A DNA stretch of 64,000 nucleotides from Desulfobacteraceae bacterium UBA2174. GTDB taxonomy: Bacteria > Desulfobacterota > Desulfobacteria > Desulfobacterales > UBA2174. The position numbers were made by a program, and so were the translations under genes. The stretch is taken from assembly GCA_002327445.1 (NCBI GenBank), contig DCWA01000032.1, forward strand, positions 62,991 to 126,990, read 5' to 3'. The notes below the pieces were generated by a model. It made no database searches and was not told the origin of the DNA. It saw only the letters and a list, made by a program, of their open reading frames with translations. This document shows, piece by piece, positions 8,792 to 17,475 of this stretch (positions within the stretch are counted from its first letter, which is position 1; the number at the start of each line of letters is the position of its first letter).

Positions 8792-9577
8792 CTATGGCTT
8801 TACCGGAGGCGTCAGTTTCAGACGCGCCATCAGTTGCTGCACGTCCTCCCAAACTGCTCGCTTTTGTTCCGGATTTCGCAGCAGGTAGGCCGGATGAAAG
8901 GTGGGCATCACGGCAATTCCCCGGTACTGGTGGAATTGGCCGCGGAGTCTTGAGATGGGCAGATCGGTTTCCAGCAGAGCACGGGCCGCCACCGATCCCA
9001 GTGCGCAGATGCAATCCGGAGAAATAGCGGCGAGTTGCCGCTGGAGAAACGGCAGGCAGGCGGAGATTTCGTCCGTTTCCGGGTTCCGGTTGTTCGGGGG
9101 ACGGCATTTGATGATGTTGCAGATGTAGACCTGCTCGCGGGCAAGCCCCATCGCCTGGATGATCCTGGTGAGCAATTGGCCGGCGGCGCCCACAAAGGGT
9201 TCCCCCTGCTGGTCTTCGTCGAAACCGGGTCCCTCGCCGACAAAAACGAGCCTGGCCCGCGGGTCTCCCTGGCCGAACACGATGTGCCGGCGCTGTCGCC
9301 AGAGCTTGCAACGGTGGCAGTCGCCCAGATCTTCCCGGATGCTTTCCAAGCTTTCGGACTGGGCAAGGGCGGGAGTCGCCGGAGGCGGTATCTCGCTCGG
9401 TCGCTGGACCTCGCGTGCCGGCTTGGCGGATGCTGCCAGCGGCCGCGACCACCCTTGGAGACGCGAAAGGGTCTCGGGACTGCAATCAAACCCCTTCCAG
9501 CCGCTTCCGGCCAGCCAGCGCAGGCTGCGCTGCATCTCCTCCACAAGATTGTCGAGGTTATCGGAGGCCATCGGCAT
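8792..9577 (-). CDS. Family 4 (Fe-S) uracil-DNA glycosylase
   Basis: Removes uracil from DNA in base-excision repair. The 261-residue product has the motif-A-like GEGPGFDEDQQGEPFVG, the HPAYLLRNP motif near the C-terminus, and four cysteines suited to a [4Fe-4S] cluster: CHRC near residue 90, then KCRPPNNRNP and a further Cys 16 residues on. About 85 N-terminal residues are low-conservation linker, common in this subfamily. The start overlaps the coaBC stop: ATG at 9575-9577 shares a base with TGA, and GTG at 9578-9580 is an equally possible start. The overlap suggests coupling with coaBC. Confidence 0.9.
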   Translation of the reverse strand: MPMASDNLDNLVEEMQRSLRWLAGSGWKGFDCSPETLSRLQGWSRPLAASAKPAREVQRPSEIPPPATPALAQSESLESIREDLGDCHRCKLWRQRRHIVFGQGDPRARLVFVGEGPGFDEDQQGEPFVGAAGQLLTRIIQAMGLAREQVYICNIIKCRPPNNRNPETDEISACLPFLQRQLAAISPDCICALGSVAARALLETDLPISRLRGQFHQYRGIAVMPTFHPAYLLRNPEQKRAVWEDVQQLMARLKLTPPVKP

Positions 9578-10785
9578 CACGCGCCCGGGGATAGTCCGCC
9601 AATACGGTCGAGCAGCAGGTGGGCCAGGTCCCCCTTGGGCATGGACTCCAGGTCTTCGCGCCGGCCGTCCCGATAAAAAAGCGAAACGATGTTGGTTTCG
9701 GCCTCGAAACCGGCGCCGGGAATGCCAATGCGGTTGGCCACGATGAGATCGAGATGCTTTTCTTTCAATTTGACGGCGGCATACTGGTCCACGTTCTCGG
9801 TCTCGGCGGCAAAACCGACGAGGATCTGGCCTGGATTTTTGCGCCGCCCCAGCTCCTTCAGAATATCCGGGTTGCGGACCAGGGCCAGGGTCGCATCGGC
9901 CGCCCCCTTCTTGATCTTCTGGGGGGCCACCACCGCCGGCCGGTAGTCGGAAACCGCCGCCGTCTTGACGACGATGTCGGCTGCCGCAGCAAGGCGCCAG
10001 ACCGCTTCCGCCATTTCGGCCGCCGTGGTGACCCGCACCGTGGCCACATTGACGGGATCACTCAAATCGCTGGGGCCGCTGACCAGAGTAACGGCGGCGC
10101 CCCGGTGTTCCGCGGCCCGGGCAACGGCAAAGCCCATTCGCCCGGAGGAAGGGTTGCTCAGAAAACGCACGGGATCCAACGGTTCGCGGGTGGGGCCGGC
10201 GGTGACCAGAATTCGGCGGCCCCGGTAGTCCTTGGCCGCCAGCAGTGCCAGAACCCGATCGAAAATCACCGCGGGATCAGGCAGGCGTCCCGCGCCCACG
10301 GTGCCGCAGGCCAAATCCCCGCTGTCCGGGGCGAGGATGCAGTGCCCGTCGGCTTCCAGCCGGGCCAGATTGCGCGCCACGCTCGGGTGGCAAAACATGT
10401 GGGTGTTCATCGCCGGGCAGAGCATCACCGGGCAGGTGGCGGCGAGCAACAGCGTGCTCAGGGGATCGTCGGCGATGCCGCCGGCCAGTTTCCCGAGAAT
10501 GTTGGCCGTGGCCGGAGCCACCACCACCGCATCGGATTGCTGGGCCCAGTCGATGTGCCGCATGGCCGCCTCCGGCCGCGACTCGAACATATCGAGCCAC
10601 ACCGGTTCACCGGAAAGGGCTTCGAAGGTGGTGGGACCGACAAAACGGGTTGCGCTGCGGGTCATCACCACCCGCACCCGGGCGCCGGCCCCGCGCATCA
10701 GGCGCAACAACTCCACGCTCTTGTATGCCGCGATACCTCCGGTAACACCCAGAACGATGGTTTTTGCAGCCAGTGGATCGTTCAT
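9577..10785 (-). CDS. coaBC: Bifunctional phosphopantothenoylcysteine decarboxylase/synthetase
   Basis: Joins 4'-phosphopantothenate to cysteine and then decarboxylates the product, in coenzyme A synthesis. The 402-residue product begins with the flavoprotein decarboxylase domain (LGVTGGIAAYKSVELLR, residues 12-28; PAMNTHM substrate motif near residue 120) and continues into the CoaB domain (VTAGPTREPLDPVRFLSNPSSGRMG near 190). Length is normal for the fused enzyme. The ATG at 10783-10785 has GAAAGAGG a few bases upstream. The downstream uracil-DNA glycosylase overlaps its stop. Confidence 0.96.
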   Translation of the reverse strand: MNDPLAAKTIVLGVTGGIAAYKSVELLRLMRGAGARVRVVMTRSATRFVGPTTFEALSGEPVWLDMFESRPEAAMRHIDWAQQSDAVVVAPATANILGKLAGGIADDPLSTLLLAATCPVMLCPAMNTHMFCHPSVARNLARLEADGHCILAPDSGDLACGTVGAGRLPDPAVIFDRVLALLAAKDYRGRRILVTAGPTREPLDPVRFLSNPSSGRMGFAVARAAEHRGAAVTLVSGPSDLSDPVNVATVRVTTAAEMAEAVWRLAAAADIVVKTAAVSDYRPAVVAPQKIKKGAADATLALVRNPDILKELGRRKNPGQILVGFAAETENVDQYAAVKLKEKHLDLIVANRIGIPGAGFEAETNIVSLFYRDGRREDLESMPKGDLAHLLLDRIGGLSPGA

Positions 10786-10907
10786 TAAGCCTCTTTCCTA
10801 CCCTCCTCTGCTTCCGGTGCCGGGACATTGCTGGGGCGATAGGGCGGTGGCGTTTCAACCCTCCGCCACGGCATGGACAACCTCGGATACGCGGGTGCGT
10901 TTGTGGC

Positions 10908-11390
10908 CTACTTGATCAGGTTGGCATCCAGGGGATGGAGGGTGGGCGCCACCCATACCTCCACGTAGGTGAAAAAGTCCCTCTCGGTGATGTTGATCAC
11001 GCACCACCGGTTTTCCTTGTAGAACATCATCAGCGAACGGATCGACTTGAAAAACCCGACGATGCGCCAGTTGTCCTTTTGCATCTGGTTCTCGAAAAAT
11101 GCCACCAACGAATGGCTGTCCACGCGCCCCCGCAAGGAGAGGACCCCGGCCGCGAAGCCGCCGGTCTGCATAAAGAAGGTCTGATCCTTGATCGGTTTGA
11201 GAGACTGGGGCAGACGGATATCGCTGAAATCCGAGGCGGGTGGTCCGGAATCGGGGGTTTGTACCACGTCGGCCGGAACGGCGGGGTCGGTCTCTCCCAT
11301 CGTGCTGCAACCCGAAACGACTACCAGCAGCACCCACATGACGGCAAATTTTCGCCATTGCCCCGCCGGCTTCACAGCGGTCTGGATCAT
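10908..11390 (-). CDS. Small lipoprotein of unknown function
   Basis: A 160-residue protein with a basic N-terminus, hydrophobic core and lipobox (VVVSGC) near residue 25, so it should be lipid-anchored; the residue after Cys is Ser, which favours outer-membrane sorting by the E. coli rule. The mature part, about 60-150, is a compact alpha/beta domain with a conserved-looking stretch (MQKDNWRIVGFFKS, then FYKENRWCVINI). I do not recognise the family. The ATG at 11388-11390 overlaps the stop of the gene upstream (ATGA), forming a tight three-gene unit with an FtsB-like protein; envelope or division work is inference. Confidence 0.75.
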   Translation of the reverse strand: MIQTAVKPAGQWRKFAVMWVLLVVVSGCSTMGETDPAVPADVVQTPDSGPPASDFSDIRLPQSLKPIKDQTFFMQTGGFAAGVLSLRGRVDSHSLVAFFENQMQKDNWRIVGFFKSIRSLMMFYKENRWCVINITERDFFTYVEVWVAPTLHPLDANLIK

Positions 11391-11713
11391 GGTTTCTCCT
11401 CGGCTGCCGTTTCCGGATCGGCCGTGTGGCGCCGGATTCGAAGTCTCCGGCACACCCGGTCCAACCCGCTGACCCGGCCCAGCTTCAAGGTCAATTCGGC
11501 CCACAATCCGACCCGCTCCACGATGTCATAGGGATCCAGGGCCGCCAGCCGCGCTTCGGTTTCAACCAGCGCCTGGCGCAGGTCCTCCCGTTGGGGAGAC
11601 TGGCGCAGCAAGTGTCGATAAATCTGAGCCGCCCGGGCCAGGTTCCCCTGCTGGGCGTAAATACCGGCCATGGTGGCCGTGAAAAACGTGCGGTCCGAAT
11701 CGTTCATGCTCAT
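11387..11713 (-). CDS. Small TPR-like helical protein
   Basis: A 108-residue soluble protein. Residues ~8-45 match a tetratricopeptide-like helix pair (FFTATMAGIYAQQGNLARAA, then IYRHLLRQSP); the rest is basic and helical. Only one to two repeats fit, so it may be an adaptor rather than a full TPR domain. ATG at 11711-11713 overlaps the FtsB-like gene stop (ATGA), and its own stop overlaps the lipoprotein start, so all three should be co-translated. Function unknown. Confidence 0.7.
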   Translation of the reverse strand: MSMNDSDRTFFTATMAGIYAQQGNLARAAQIYRHLLRQSPQREDLRQALVETEARLAALDPYDIVERVGLWAELTLKLGRVSGLDRVCRRLRIRRHTADPETAAEEKP

Positions 11714-12012
11714 TGGCCCGGTTGCCCCGGCGGAGGTGCCGGAAGGCTGATGACGATTTCGTCCGGCCGCACCAGCATCTGCTGCCTGGCTACGGCTTCG
11801 ATGTACGCCGGGTCGGTCTTCAACCGCTGGATCTTCCGAAACAGGACAAGGTTGTGTTGTTCCAGACGGTCGTTGTCCGCCGTCTGGCGCTGGTAGGCCG
11901 TGCGCTGCCGATGCAGCTCCGCCACCCCCTTGTCGCCGAAAACAATCACCAGCGCGAAGTGGACCAACCCCAACAAAACGGCTGCCATCAGAATTTTTTG
12001 AAACGTGCCCAC
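11710..12012 (-). CDS. FtsB/DivIC-like septum protein
   Basis: A ~100-residue bitopic protein: a membrane span (ILMAAVLLGLVHFALVIVF) followed by a coiled coil (AELHRQRTAYQRQTADNDRL and on) and a short conserved tail (ARQQMLVRPDEIVI), the layout of FtsB/DivIC division proteins. The start is unsettled because no ATG precedes the span in a plausible place. GTG at 12010-12012 has AGGA about 8 bp upstream and places the span at the N-terminus, so I chose it. ATT at 12049-12051 with GGAGG, or TTG at 12136-12138, are alternatives. First of the three overlapping genes. Confidence 0.78.
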   Translation of the reverse strand: MGTFQKILMAAVLLGLVHFALVIVFGDKGVAELHRQRTAYQRQTADNDRLEQHNLVLFRKIQRLKTDPAYIEAVARQQMLVRPDEIVISLPAPPPGQPGQ

Positions 12013-12174
12013 CGCGAAATTCCTGTGTTGTCGATGGCGCCGATCATCAATGGTCCTCCGCTCATCCGGTCCTCGGGGAAAGGGGGGAAACCCATGACGG
12101 GAAACCGATGAAACTCCATATAGATAAAAAGGAGACAAGCGTCAATCATCCCGCACAGAGTCGATTTCTTCCTC

Positions 12175-12204
12175 TTGACAAAGTTCCGTCCATTGCGGTA
12201 TCAG
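12175..12204 (+). promoter_or_regulatory. Sigma-70-type promoter for rpsT
   Basis: TTGACA at 12175-12180, 18-bp spacer, TATCAG at 12199-12204. It lies about 80 bp upstream of the rpsT start codon in the divergent gap. Confidence 0.6.
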
Positions 12205-12286
12205 AGCCATTTTAAACAAGATCCATTGCTTGCAGTTGTTCATCTTTGCTTGAAATGCCAAGACAGGGCGAAAGGAGCGTTTCACC

Positions 12287-12550
12287 GTGGCCAATCACAA
12301 GTCTTCCATCAAACGCGCACGGCAGAGCCAGGACCGTCGGCTGCGCAACCGGATGGTCAAAACCCGCGTCAAAAATGCCGCCAAGGCGGTACGCGCCGCA
12401 GTATTCGAAAACCCGACCGACGCCCCCTTGCAGCTTCGGGCGGCGCAGTCCACCATTGCCAAGGCCGCCAAAAAAGGTGTCATCCACAAGCGCGCAGCGG
12501 CCCGCAAGATTTCCCGCCTGGCCCGCCAGGTCAACGCCGCCACCCGATAA
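12287..12550 (+). CDS. rpsT: 30S ribosomal protein S20
   Basis: Binds 16S rRNA in the small subunit. The 87-residue basic protein begins ANHKSSIKRARQSQ and has the S20 core (KNAAKAVRAAV; KKGVIHKRAAARKISRL). It starts with GTG at 12287-12289, preceded by AAAGGAG; S20 genes often use weak non-ATG starts tied to autoregulation in enterobacteria, but autoregulation here is not shown. Transcribed alone, with its own promoter and a downstream hairpin terminator facing lptE. Confidence 0.97.
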   Translation: MANHKSSIKRARQSQDRRLRNRMVKTRVKNAAKAVRAAVFENPTDAPLQLRAAQSTIAKAAKKGVIHKRAAARKISRLARQVNAATR

Positions 12551-12573
12551 TCCCCCTTCGCCATGCAGGTATC

Positions 12574-12605
12574 GATCCGGCCGGCGGCGCCGGATCGCCC
12601 TTTTC
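12574..12605 (+). terminator. Intrinsic terminator after rpsT
   Basis: Eight-base stem GATCCGGC / GCCGGATC (12574-12596) around a 7-nt loop, followed after GCCC by TTTT. It lies 24 bp past the rpsT stop and between converging genes. Confidence 0.75.
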
Positions 12606-12618
12606 CGAGGTTCCGGGT

Positions 12619-13137
12619 TTAAAAATCGGCGGAAAGATTGTTGAGGACCTTCTGCGCCAGGCGCGTCGCCGCCTGTTCAAGCGCCAGGCGCCGTTGGCGG
12701 TCCGTGGCGATCCGATCCGCCGACATCGGGTAGGTTTCCGTGGTGGTGACGACCATCCGTCGCGGTTGGGCCCCGTCGGTCGGCGAAAAGATCACCGCTG
12801 CGGACAAAACCGCCTGGCGTTCCAGGGCAGTGACCACCGATTGGCGCGTGATCGTGTCTCCGGAAGCCTGGACGATGGCGATTCTCACCTCGGCGTCGGC
12901 CTCCGTCCGGCTGGCACTCACCTCCAGCCCTCGGCGAATGACTTCCCGGCGCAAGGCGTTGGTGACTACGGTCTCCAGGCCGGTTTCAGCGCTCCGATTC
13001 TCCGCCACGGGAACGAAGATCCGCCGGGCCCCGCCGGGAAGCGGTTCCCCTCCGACGAACCGGTACCCGCACGATACGGATACCATGCCTATACATACCA
13101 GCCCGAGCAGCAGCAGCCATCTGTAACGTGCTATCAT
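12619..13137 (-). CDS. lptE: LPS-assembly lipoprotein LptE
   Basis: Plugs the LptD beta-barrel in the outer membrane during lipopolysaccharide insertion. The 172-residue product has a signal peptide with lipobox (SVSCGY, Cys near residue 23), then the LptE fold (RIFVPVAENRSAETGLE; LEVSASRTEADAEVRI) and the C-terminal amphipathic stretch. The ATG at 13135-13137 is 11 bp after the leuS stop, so it is co-transcribed with leuS, an arrangement known in many proteobacteria. Sequence identity in this family is low, so placement relies on fold-like pattern and context. Confidence 0.88.
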   Translation of the reverse strand: MIARYRWLLLLGLVCIGMVSVSCGYRFVGGEPLPGGARRIFVPVAENRSAETGLETVVTNALRREVIRRGLEVSASRTEADAEVRIAIVQASGDTITRQSVVTALERQAVLSAAVIFSPTDGAQPRRMVVTTTETYPMSADRIATDRQRRLALEQAATRLAQKVLNNLSADF

Positions 13138-13148
13138 CCTGCCTCCGC

Positions 13149-15731
13149 TTACACCACGAGATTGACCAGCTTGTCCGGAACCACGATCGTCTTGCGAACG
13201 GGCCTGTCACCGACAAGGGCGGCCACCTTGGCGTCGGCCAGCGCATGCTGCCGCAGGGTCGCTTCGTCCGTGCCGGCCGGAGCTTCAAAACTCCCGCGCA
13301 GCTTGCCGTTGACCTGCACCACCACCCTTACCGTATCCACGACAAGTGCATCGGCCCGCCACCGTGGCCAGGAGGCTTCAAGTATGCTGCCCTCCCTGCC
13401 CAGCGTGTGCCACAGTTCCTCGGTGATGTGGGGCACCATGGGCGACAGCAGGACCACCGCCGCTTCCACCGCCGCGCGCACCACGGCGTCGGTTCGGGGG
13501 TCGGTCTCGCCCTCGGCGGGTACGCCTCCCAACAGATTCACCAGTTCCATCACCGCGCTGATGGCCGTGTTGAAGTGAAACCGATTCTCGATGTCGTGAG
13601 TGACCCGCTGGATGGTCTGATGAGTCTTCTGGAACAGCGCCCGCAATGGTTCGCCGAGGTCGTCCAGCGGTCCGTCATAGGCGGCCACCTGACGGATGCG
13701 ATCCCGCCAGGCGTACACGAGGCGCCAGACCCGATTCAGAAACCGGTGAGCCCCTTCCACCCCCTGGGCGCTCCACTCCAGATCGCGTTCCGGGGGCGCG
13801 GCAAAGAGGCAGAACAATCGCGTGGTGTCCGCGCCGTAATGATCGAGGAGCAGGTTGGGGTCCACGACGTTTTTCTTCGACTTGGACATCTTCTCCACCC
13901 GGCCGACCTCGGATGCCTGGCCGCAACGCCGGCAGCGCCCCTCGGCGTCGATTTCCTCGGGAAACAGAAATCCGTGCTGGGGGCACCGATGGGTCTCCTT
14001 GCACACCATGCCCTGGGTCAGGAGGCGGGTGAAGGGTTCCTTGTATTCCACGAGTCCGAAGTGCTTCAGGATCCGGGTGAAGTAGCGCGAATAGAGCAGA
14101 TGCAGGATGGCGTGCTCCACTCCGCCGATATACTGGTCCACCGGCATCCAGTAGGCCACGGCCGCCGGGTCGAACATCCCCTTCTCGTAACGCGGGCTGC
14201 AGTATCGCTCGAAGTACCAGGAAGACTCCACGAAGGTGTCCATGGTGTCGGTATCCCGGCGGGCCGGCTCGCCGCAGACCGGGCAGGTGATGCGCACGAA
14301 GCGGTTCAGCTCACCGAGGGGGCTCCGTCCGCCTTCCAGCAGGTCGGCATCCTCGGGCAGCACCACCGGCAGTTGCTCCTCTGGCACCGGCACGATCCCG
14401 CAGCGGGGGCAGTGGATCATGGGAATCGGTGCGCCCCAGTAGCGCTGGCGGGAAATGCCCCAGTCGCGCAGGCGGTAGCTCACCGTGTGGCGCGCCAGCC
14501 CCTTCCGGGCCAAGTCGGCGACGATGGTCTGCTTGACCGTTTCGTTGGGCAGACCGTCGTAATCGCCGCTGTTGATCATTTTCCCGGGGCCGGCGTAAGC
14601 CTCGACGAGACGATCCCCTTCCAAAACTTCCGCATCGGGCTGGACCACCACCACCACGGGCAGATCGTACTTGCGCGCGAAATCCAGATCGCGCTGATCG
14701 TGAGCCGGCACGGACATCACCGCGCCGGTGCCGTATTCCATAAGGGCGAAATTGGCCGTGAAGATCGGCATGCGCCGTCCATTGGCCGGGTTGATGCAGT
14801 AGCGGCCGAGGAAAACCCCTTCCTTCTCGTAGGTTTCCAATGCCCGGGCGCTGCGTTCCTGAAGGGCGATGCGTTCCACGAACGCCGCCACCGCCTCGGC
14901 CTGGCTGGTTCCTGCCGAAAGCGCCGCCACCAGCGGATGCTCGGGGGCCAGGCACATGAAGGTGGCGCCGAAGAGAGTGTCAGGGCGGGTGGTAAAAACC
15001 GTGATGGTCTCCGGGGCGTCGGTCACGGCAAACTGGATTTCAGCCCCCTCGCTGCGGCCAATCCAGTTCTTTTGCATCGTCAGGACCTTCTCCGGCCATC
15101 CCGGCAGCTGGTCGCAATGCAGCAGCAGGTCTTCCGCCTCGTCGGTGATGCGCAAAAACCACTGGGCGAGCTTCTTCTGGCGCACCGGCCGGCCGCAGCG
15201 CCAGCACATCCCCGCCTCCACCTGCTCATTGGCCAGCACCGTAATGCAGGTGTCGCACCAGTTGACGTAGGACTCCTTGCGATAGGCCATGCCGCGTTTG
15301 TACATCTGGATGAACAGCCACTGCTCCCAGCGGTAGTATTCCGGCCGGCAGGTGGCCAGCTCCCGGTCCCAGTCGTAGGAAAAGCCGAGCCGCCGGAGCT
15401 GGGCGCGCATGTTGGCAATGTTCTCGTAGGTCCAGCGCGCCGGGTGGGTGTTGTTGGCGATGGCGGCGTTTTCCGCCGGCATGCCGAAGGCGTCCCACCC
15501 CATTGGGTGCAGCACATTGAAGCCGGCCATGCGCTTGTAGCGCGCCACCACATCGCCGATGGTGTAGTTGCGCACGTGGCCCATATGGATCTTCCCCGAA
15601 GGATAGGGAAACATTTCCAGCAAATAGTACTTGGGTCGACGGGTATCGATGTCGACCCTGAAAAGCCCCTGCGCCTGCCAGTGTCGCTGCCATTTGGCTT
15701 CGATGTCTTGCGGACTGTAGCGTTCTTCCAT
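13149..15731 (-). CDS. leuS: Leucyl-tRNA synthetase
   Basis: Charges tRNA-Leu with leucine. The 860-residue product has the class I HIGH motif as HMGH (residues 49-52), a large editing (CP1) domain, two zinc-ribbon-like Cys clusters (CPRCG, CPVCG), and KMSKS near residues 614-618. The start ATG at 15729-15731 follows a GGAGG-rich stretch; in-frame sequence upstream (to 15872) shows no family features and was rejected. It leads the leuS-lptE pair. Length matches the bacterial enzyme. Confidence 0.97.
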   Translation of the reverse strand: MEERYSPQDIEAKWQRHWQAQGLFRVDIDTRRPKYYLLEMFPYPSGKIHMGHVRNYTIGDVVARYKRMAGFNVLHPMGWDAFGMPAENAAIANNTHPARWTYENIANMRAQLRRLGFSYDWDRELATCRPEYYRWEQWLFIQMYKRGMAYRKESYVNWCDTCITVLANEQVEAGMCWRCGRPVRQKKLAQWFLRITDEAEDLLLHCDQLPGWPEKVLTMQKNWIGRSEGAEIQFAVTDAPETITVFTTRPDTLFGATFMCLAPEHPLVAALSAGTSQAEAVAAFVERIALQERSARALETYEKEGVFLGRYCINPANGRRMPIFTANFALMEYGTGAVMSVPAHDQRDLDFARKYDLPVVVVVQPDAEVLEGDRLVEAYAGPGKMINSGDYDGLPNETVKQTIVADLARKGLARHTVSYRLRDWGISRQRYWGAPIPMIHCPRCGIVPVPEEQLPVVLPEDADLLEGGRSPLGELNRFVRITCPVCGEPARRDTDTMDTFVESSWYFERYCSPRYEKGMFDPAAVAYWMPVDQYIGGVEHAILHLLYSRYFTRILKHFGLVEYKEPFTRLLTQGMVCKETHRCPQHGFLFPEEIDAEGRCRRCGQASEVGRVEKMSKSKKNVVDPNLLLDHYGADTTRLFCLFAAPPERDLEWSAQGVEGAHRFLNRVWRLVYAWRDRIRQVAAYDGPLDDLGEPLRALFQKTHQTIQRVTHDIENRFHFNTAISAVMELVNLLGGVPAEGETDPRTDAVVRAAVEAAVVLLSPMVPHITEELWHTLGREGSILEASWPRWRADALVVDTVRVVVQVNGKLRGSFEAPAGTDEATLRQHALADAKVAALVGDRPVRKTIVVPDKLVNLVV

Positions 15732-15909
15732 TCCCTGGGATTCCTCCCTCCGGTTTGCCGCCGCAGGCCGATGCCCGCCGCGGTCCGGAGATCCGAAAAA
15801 ACCGAACAAAACCGCCGGCGCCCGGCGCTCCGGCATCGGCCCCTCAATGCCACAATGGCCATGAAATGGCAAGGGTCGCCCCTGTTGCGGGAAGGCAGCG
15901 ACAAAGGGT

Positions 15910-15939
15910 TTGACTTGCGCGCGCCAATCCCATTATGCT
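15910..15939 (+). promoter_or_regulatory. Sigma-70-type promoter for the RNase G gene
   Basis: TTGACT at 15910-15915, 18-bp spacer, TATGCT at 15934-15939. The predicted start of transcription leaves a leader of about 30 nt before the ATG at 15977. Confidence 0.6.
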
Positions 15940-15976
15940 CCCGGGCAACCGGTGAAACTTCTTTAAGGAAAAAACG

Positions 15977-17455
15977 ATGAGCAGCAAGATCCTGATCAAC
16001 GCCGTCGATACGGAAGAATGCCGTATCGCCAAGGTCACCGACAGCAAGCTCGAAGAATTCCACATCGAAAGCGCCACCCGTGAAATCACCCACGGCAACA
16101 TTTACAAGGCGGTCATCGTCCGCATCGAGCCGAGCCTCCAGGCCGTCTTCGTCGATTACGGCGCCGAGCGGCACGGCTTCCTGCAGATGCAGGAGATTCA
16201 TCCCGATTATTATCAGCCCCACCGCGAAGGCGACCATGCCATCGGTCACCTGGTACGCAAGGGCCAGGAAATCATGGTTCAGGTGGAAAAGGACCCCATC
16301 AACAAGAAGGGCGCCATGCTTACCACCTACATCAGCCTGGCGGGGCGATTCGCCGTCTTGATGCCCGGCAGCGACAGCCGCGGCATTTCGCGCAAGATCG
16401 AATCCGAGGAGGAGCGTGCCCGGCTCAAGGAGATCATCACGGGCATCAAGCTGCCGGACGATTTCGGCGTCATCGTGCGAACGGCCGGCGAGGGATGCAC
16501 CAAGACCCTGCTCACCAAGGACATCAACACCCTGCTGAGACTGTGGCGCAGCATCAAGGACATGGTGATGAAGGTGCCCACGCCCTCCCTGCTTTACAAG
16601 GAGCGAAACCTGGTGCTCCGTTCACTGCGCGACTACTTCACCCCGGACGTGGACGAGGTGATGATCGACGATTCGGCCGTCTATGAGGAAGCGCGGGAGT
16701 TCATGCAGGTCATCTCTCCCAAGCAGACCCAGAGCGTCAAGCTCTACAAAGGCGCCAAGCCGCTGTTCACCAAATTCCAGCTCGAGGAGCAGATCGCCTC
16801 GGTATTTGAAAGCCGTGTCCTGTTGAAATCCGGCGGGTCCATCGTCATCGACCAGACCGAAGCCCTGGTGGCCATCGACGTCAACTCGGGCAAGGCCACC
16901 CAACTGCGATCCATCGAGGAGACCGCCCTTCAGACCAACCTGGAGGCTGCCGAGGAGATCGCCCGCCAGTTGCGCCTGAGGGACCTGGGCGGATTGATCG
17001 TCCTGGATTTCATCGACATGCGCGAATCCAAGCACCGCAATGAGGTGGAGCGCGCCCTGAAGGAACACCTCAAGATCGACAAGGCCCGCACCCAGGTGGG
17101 GCGCATCTCGAAATTCGGGCTGATGGAAATGAGCCGGCAGCGCCTGCGGCCGTCCATCGTCTTCGGCGGATATTGCACCTGCCCGCACTGCGGCGGCCGA
17201 GGGATAACCCCCACGGTGGAGACGCTTGCCGTCGCTTTTTTGCGCCAGTTGAGCCTGAAGACCCTCAAGGAGGACATCGCCTCGGCCCGCTGCCAGGTGC
17301 CCGCGCCGGTGGCCCATTACCTGCTGAACCGCAAACGCCGTGAACTCATCGATCTGGAGCAGCGGCGCGACATCAGCATCAGCATCGAAGGGGTGGCCCA
17401 GATGGTGCCGGGCCAGAGCGAGATCCATCTGGAAACGCGTCCGGCGCCGGCCTGA
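15977..17455 (+). CDS. rng: Ribonuclease G/E family endoribonuclease
   Basis: Single-strand-specific endoribonuclease for 16S rRNA 5' maturation and mRNA turnover. The 492-residue product has an S1 RNA-binding domain (about residues 37-125), the RNase H-like/DNase I-like catalytic region with acidic residues in AIDVNSG and LDFIDM, and the zinc-link CPHCGGRG near residue 400. It lacks the long C-terminal scaffold of RNase E, so RNase G is the better label. Its stop is 20 bp upstream of the LysM-like gene, suggesting an operon. Confidence 0.94.
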   Translation: MSSKILINAVDTEECRIAKVTDSKLEEFHIESATREITHGNIYKAVIVRIEPSLQAVFVDYGAERHGFLQMQEIHPDYYQPHREGDHAIGHLVRKGQEIMVQVEKDPINKKGAMLTTYISLAGRFAVLMPGSDSRGISRKIESEEERARLKEIITGIKLPDDFGVIVRTAGEGCTKTLLTKDINTLLRLWRSIKDMVMKVPTPSLLYKERNLVLRSLRDYFTPDVDEVMIDDSAVYEEAREFMQVISPKQTQSVKLYKGAKPLFTKFQLEEQIASVFESRVLLKSGGSIVIDQTEALVAIDVNSGKATQLRSIEETALQTNLEAAEEIARQLRLRDLGGLIVLDFIDMRESKHRNEVERALKEHLKIDKARTQVGRISKFGLMEMSRQRLRPSIVFGGYCTCPHCGGRGITPTVETLAVAFLRQLSLKTLKEDIASARCQVPAPVAHYLLNRKRRELIDLEQRRDISISIEGVAQMVPGQSEIHLETRPAPA

Positions 17456-17475
17456 CGGCAAACGGTGAAAGCCCC

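Noticed and set aside
13128..15980. 950-codon plus-strand reading frame over leuS
   Set aside because: Antisense shadow of leucyl-tRNA synthetase with no family-like sequence or ribosome site.
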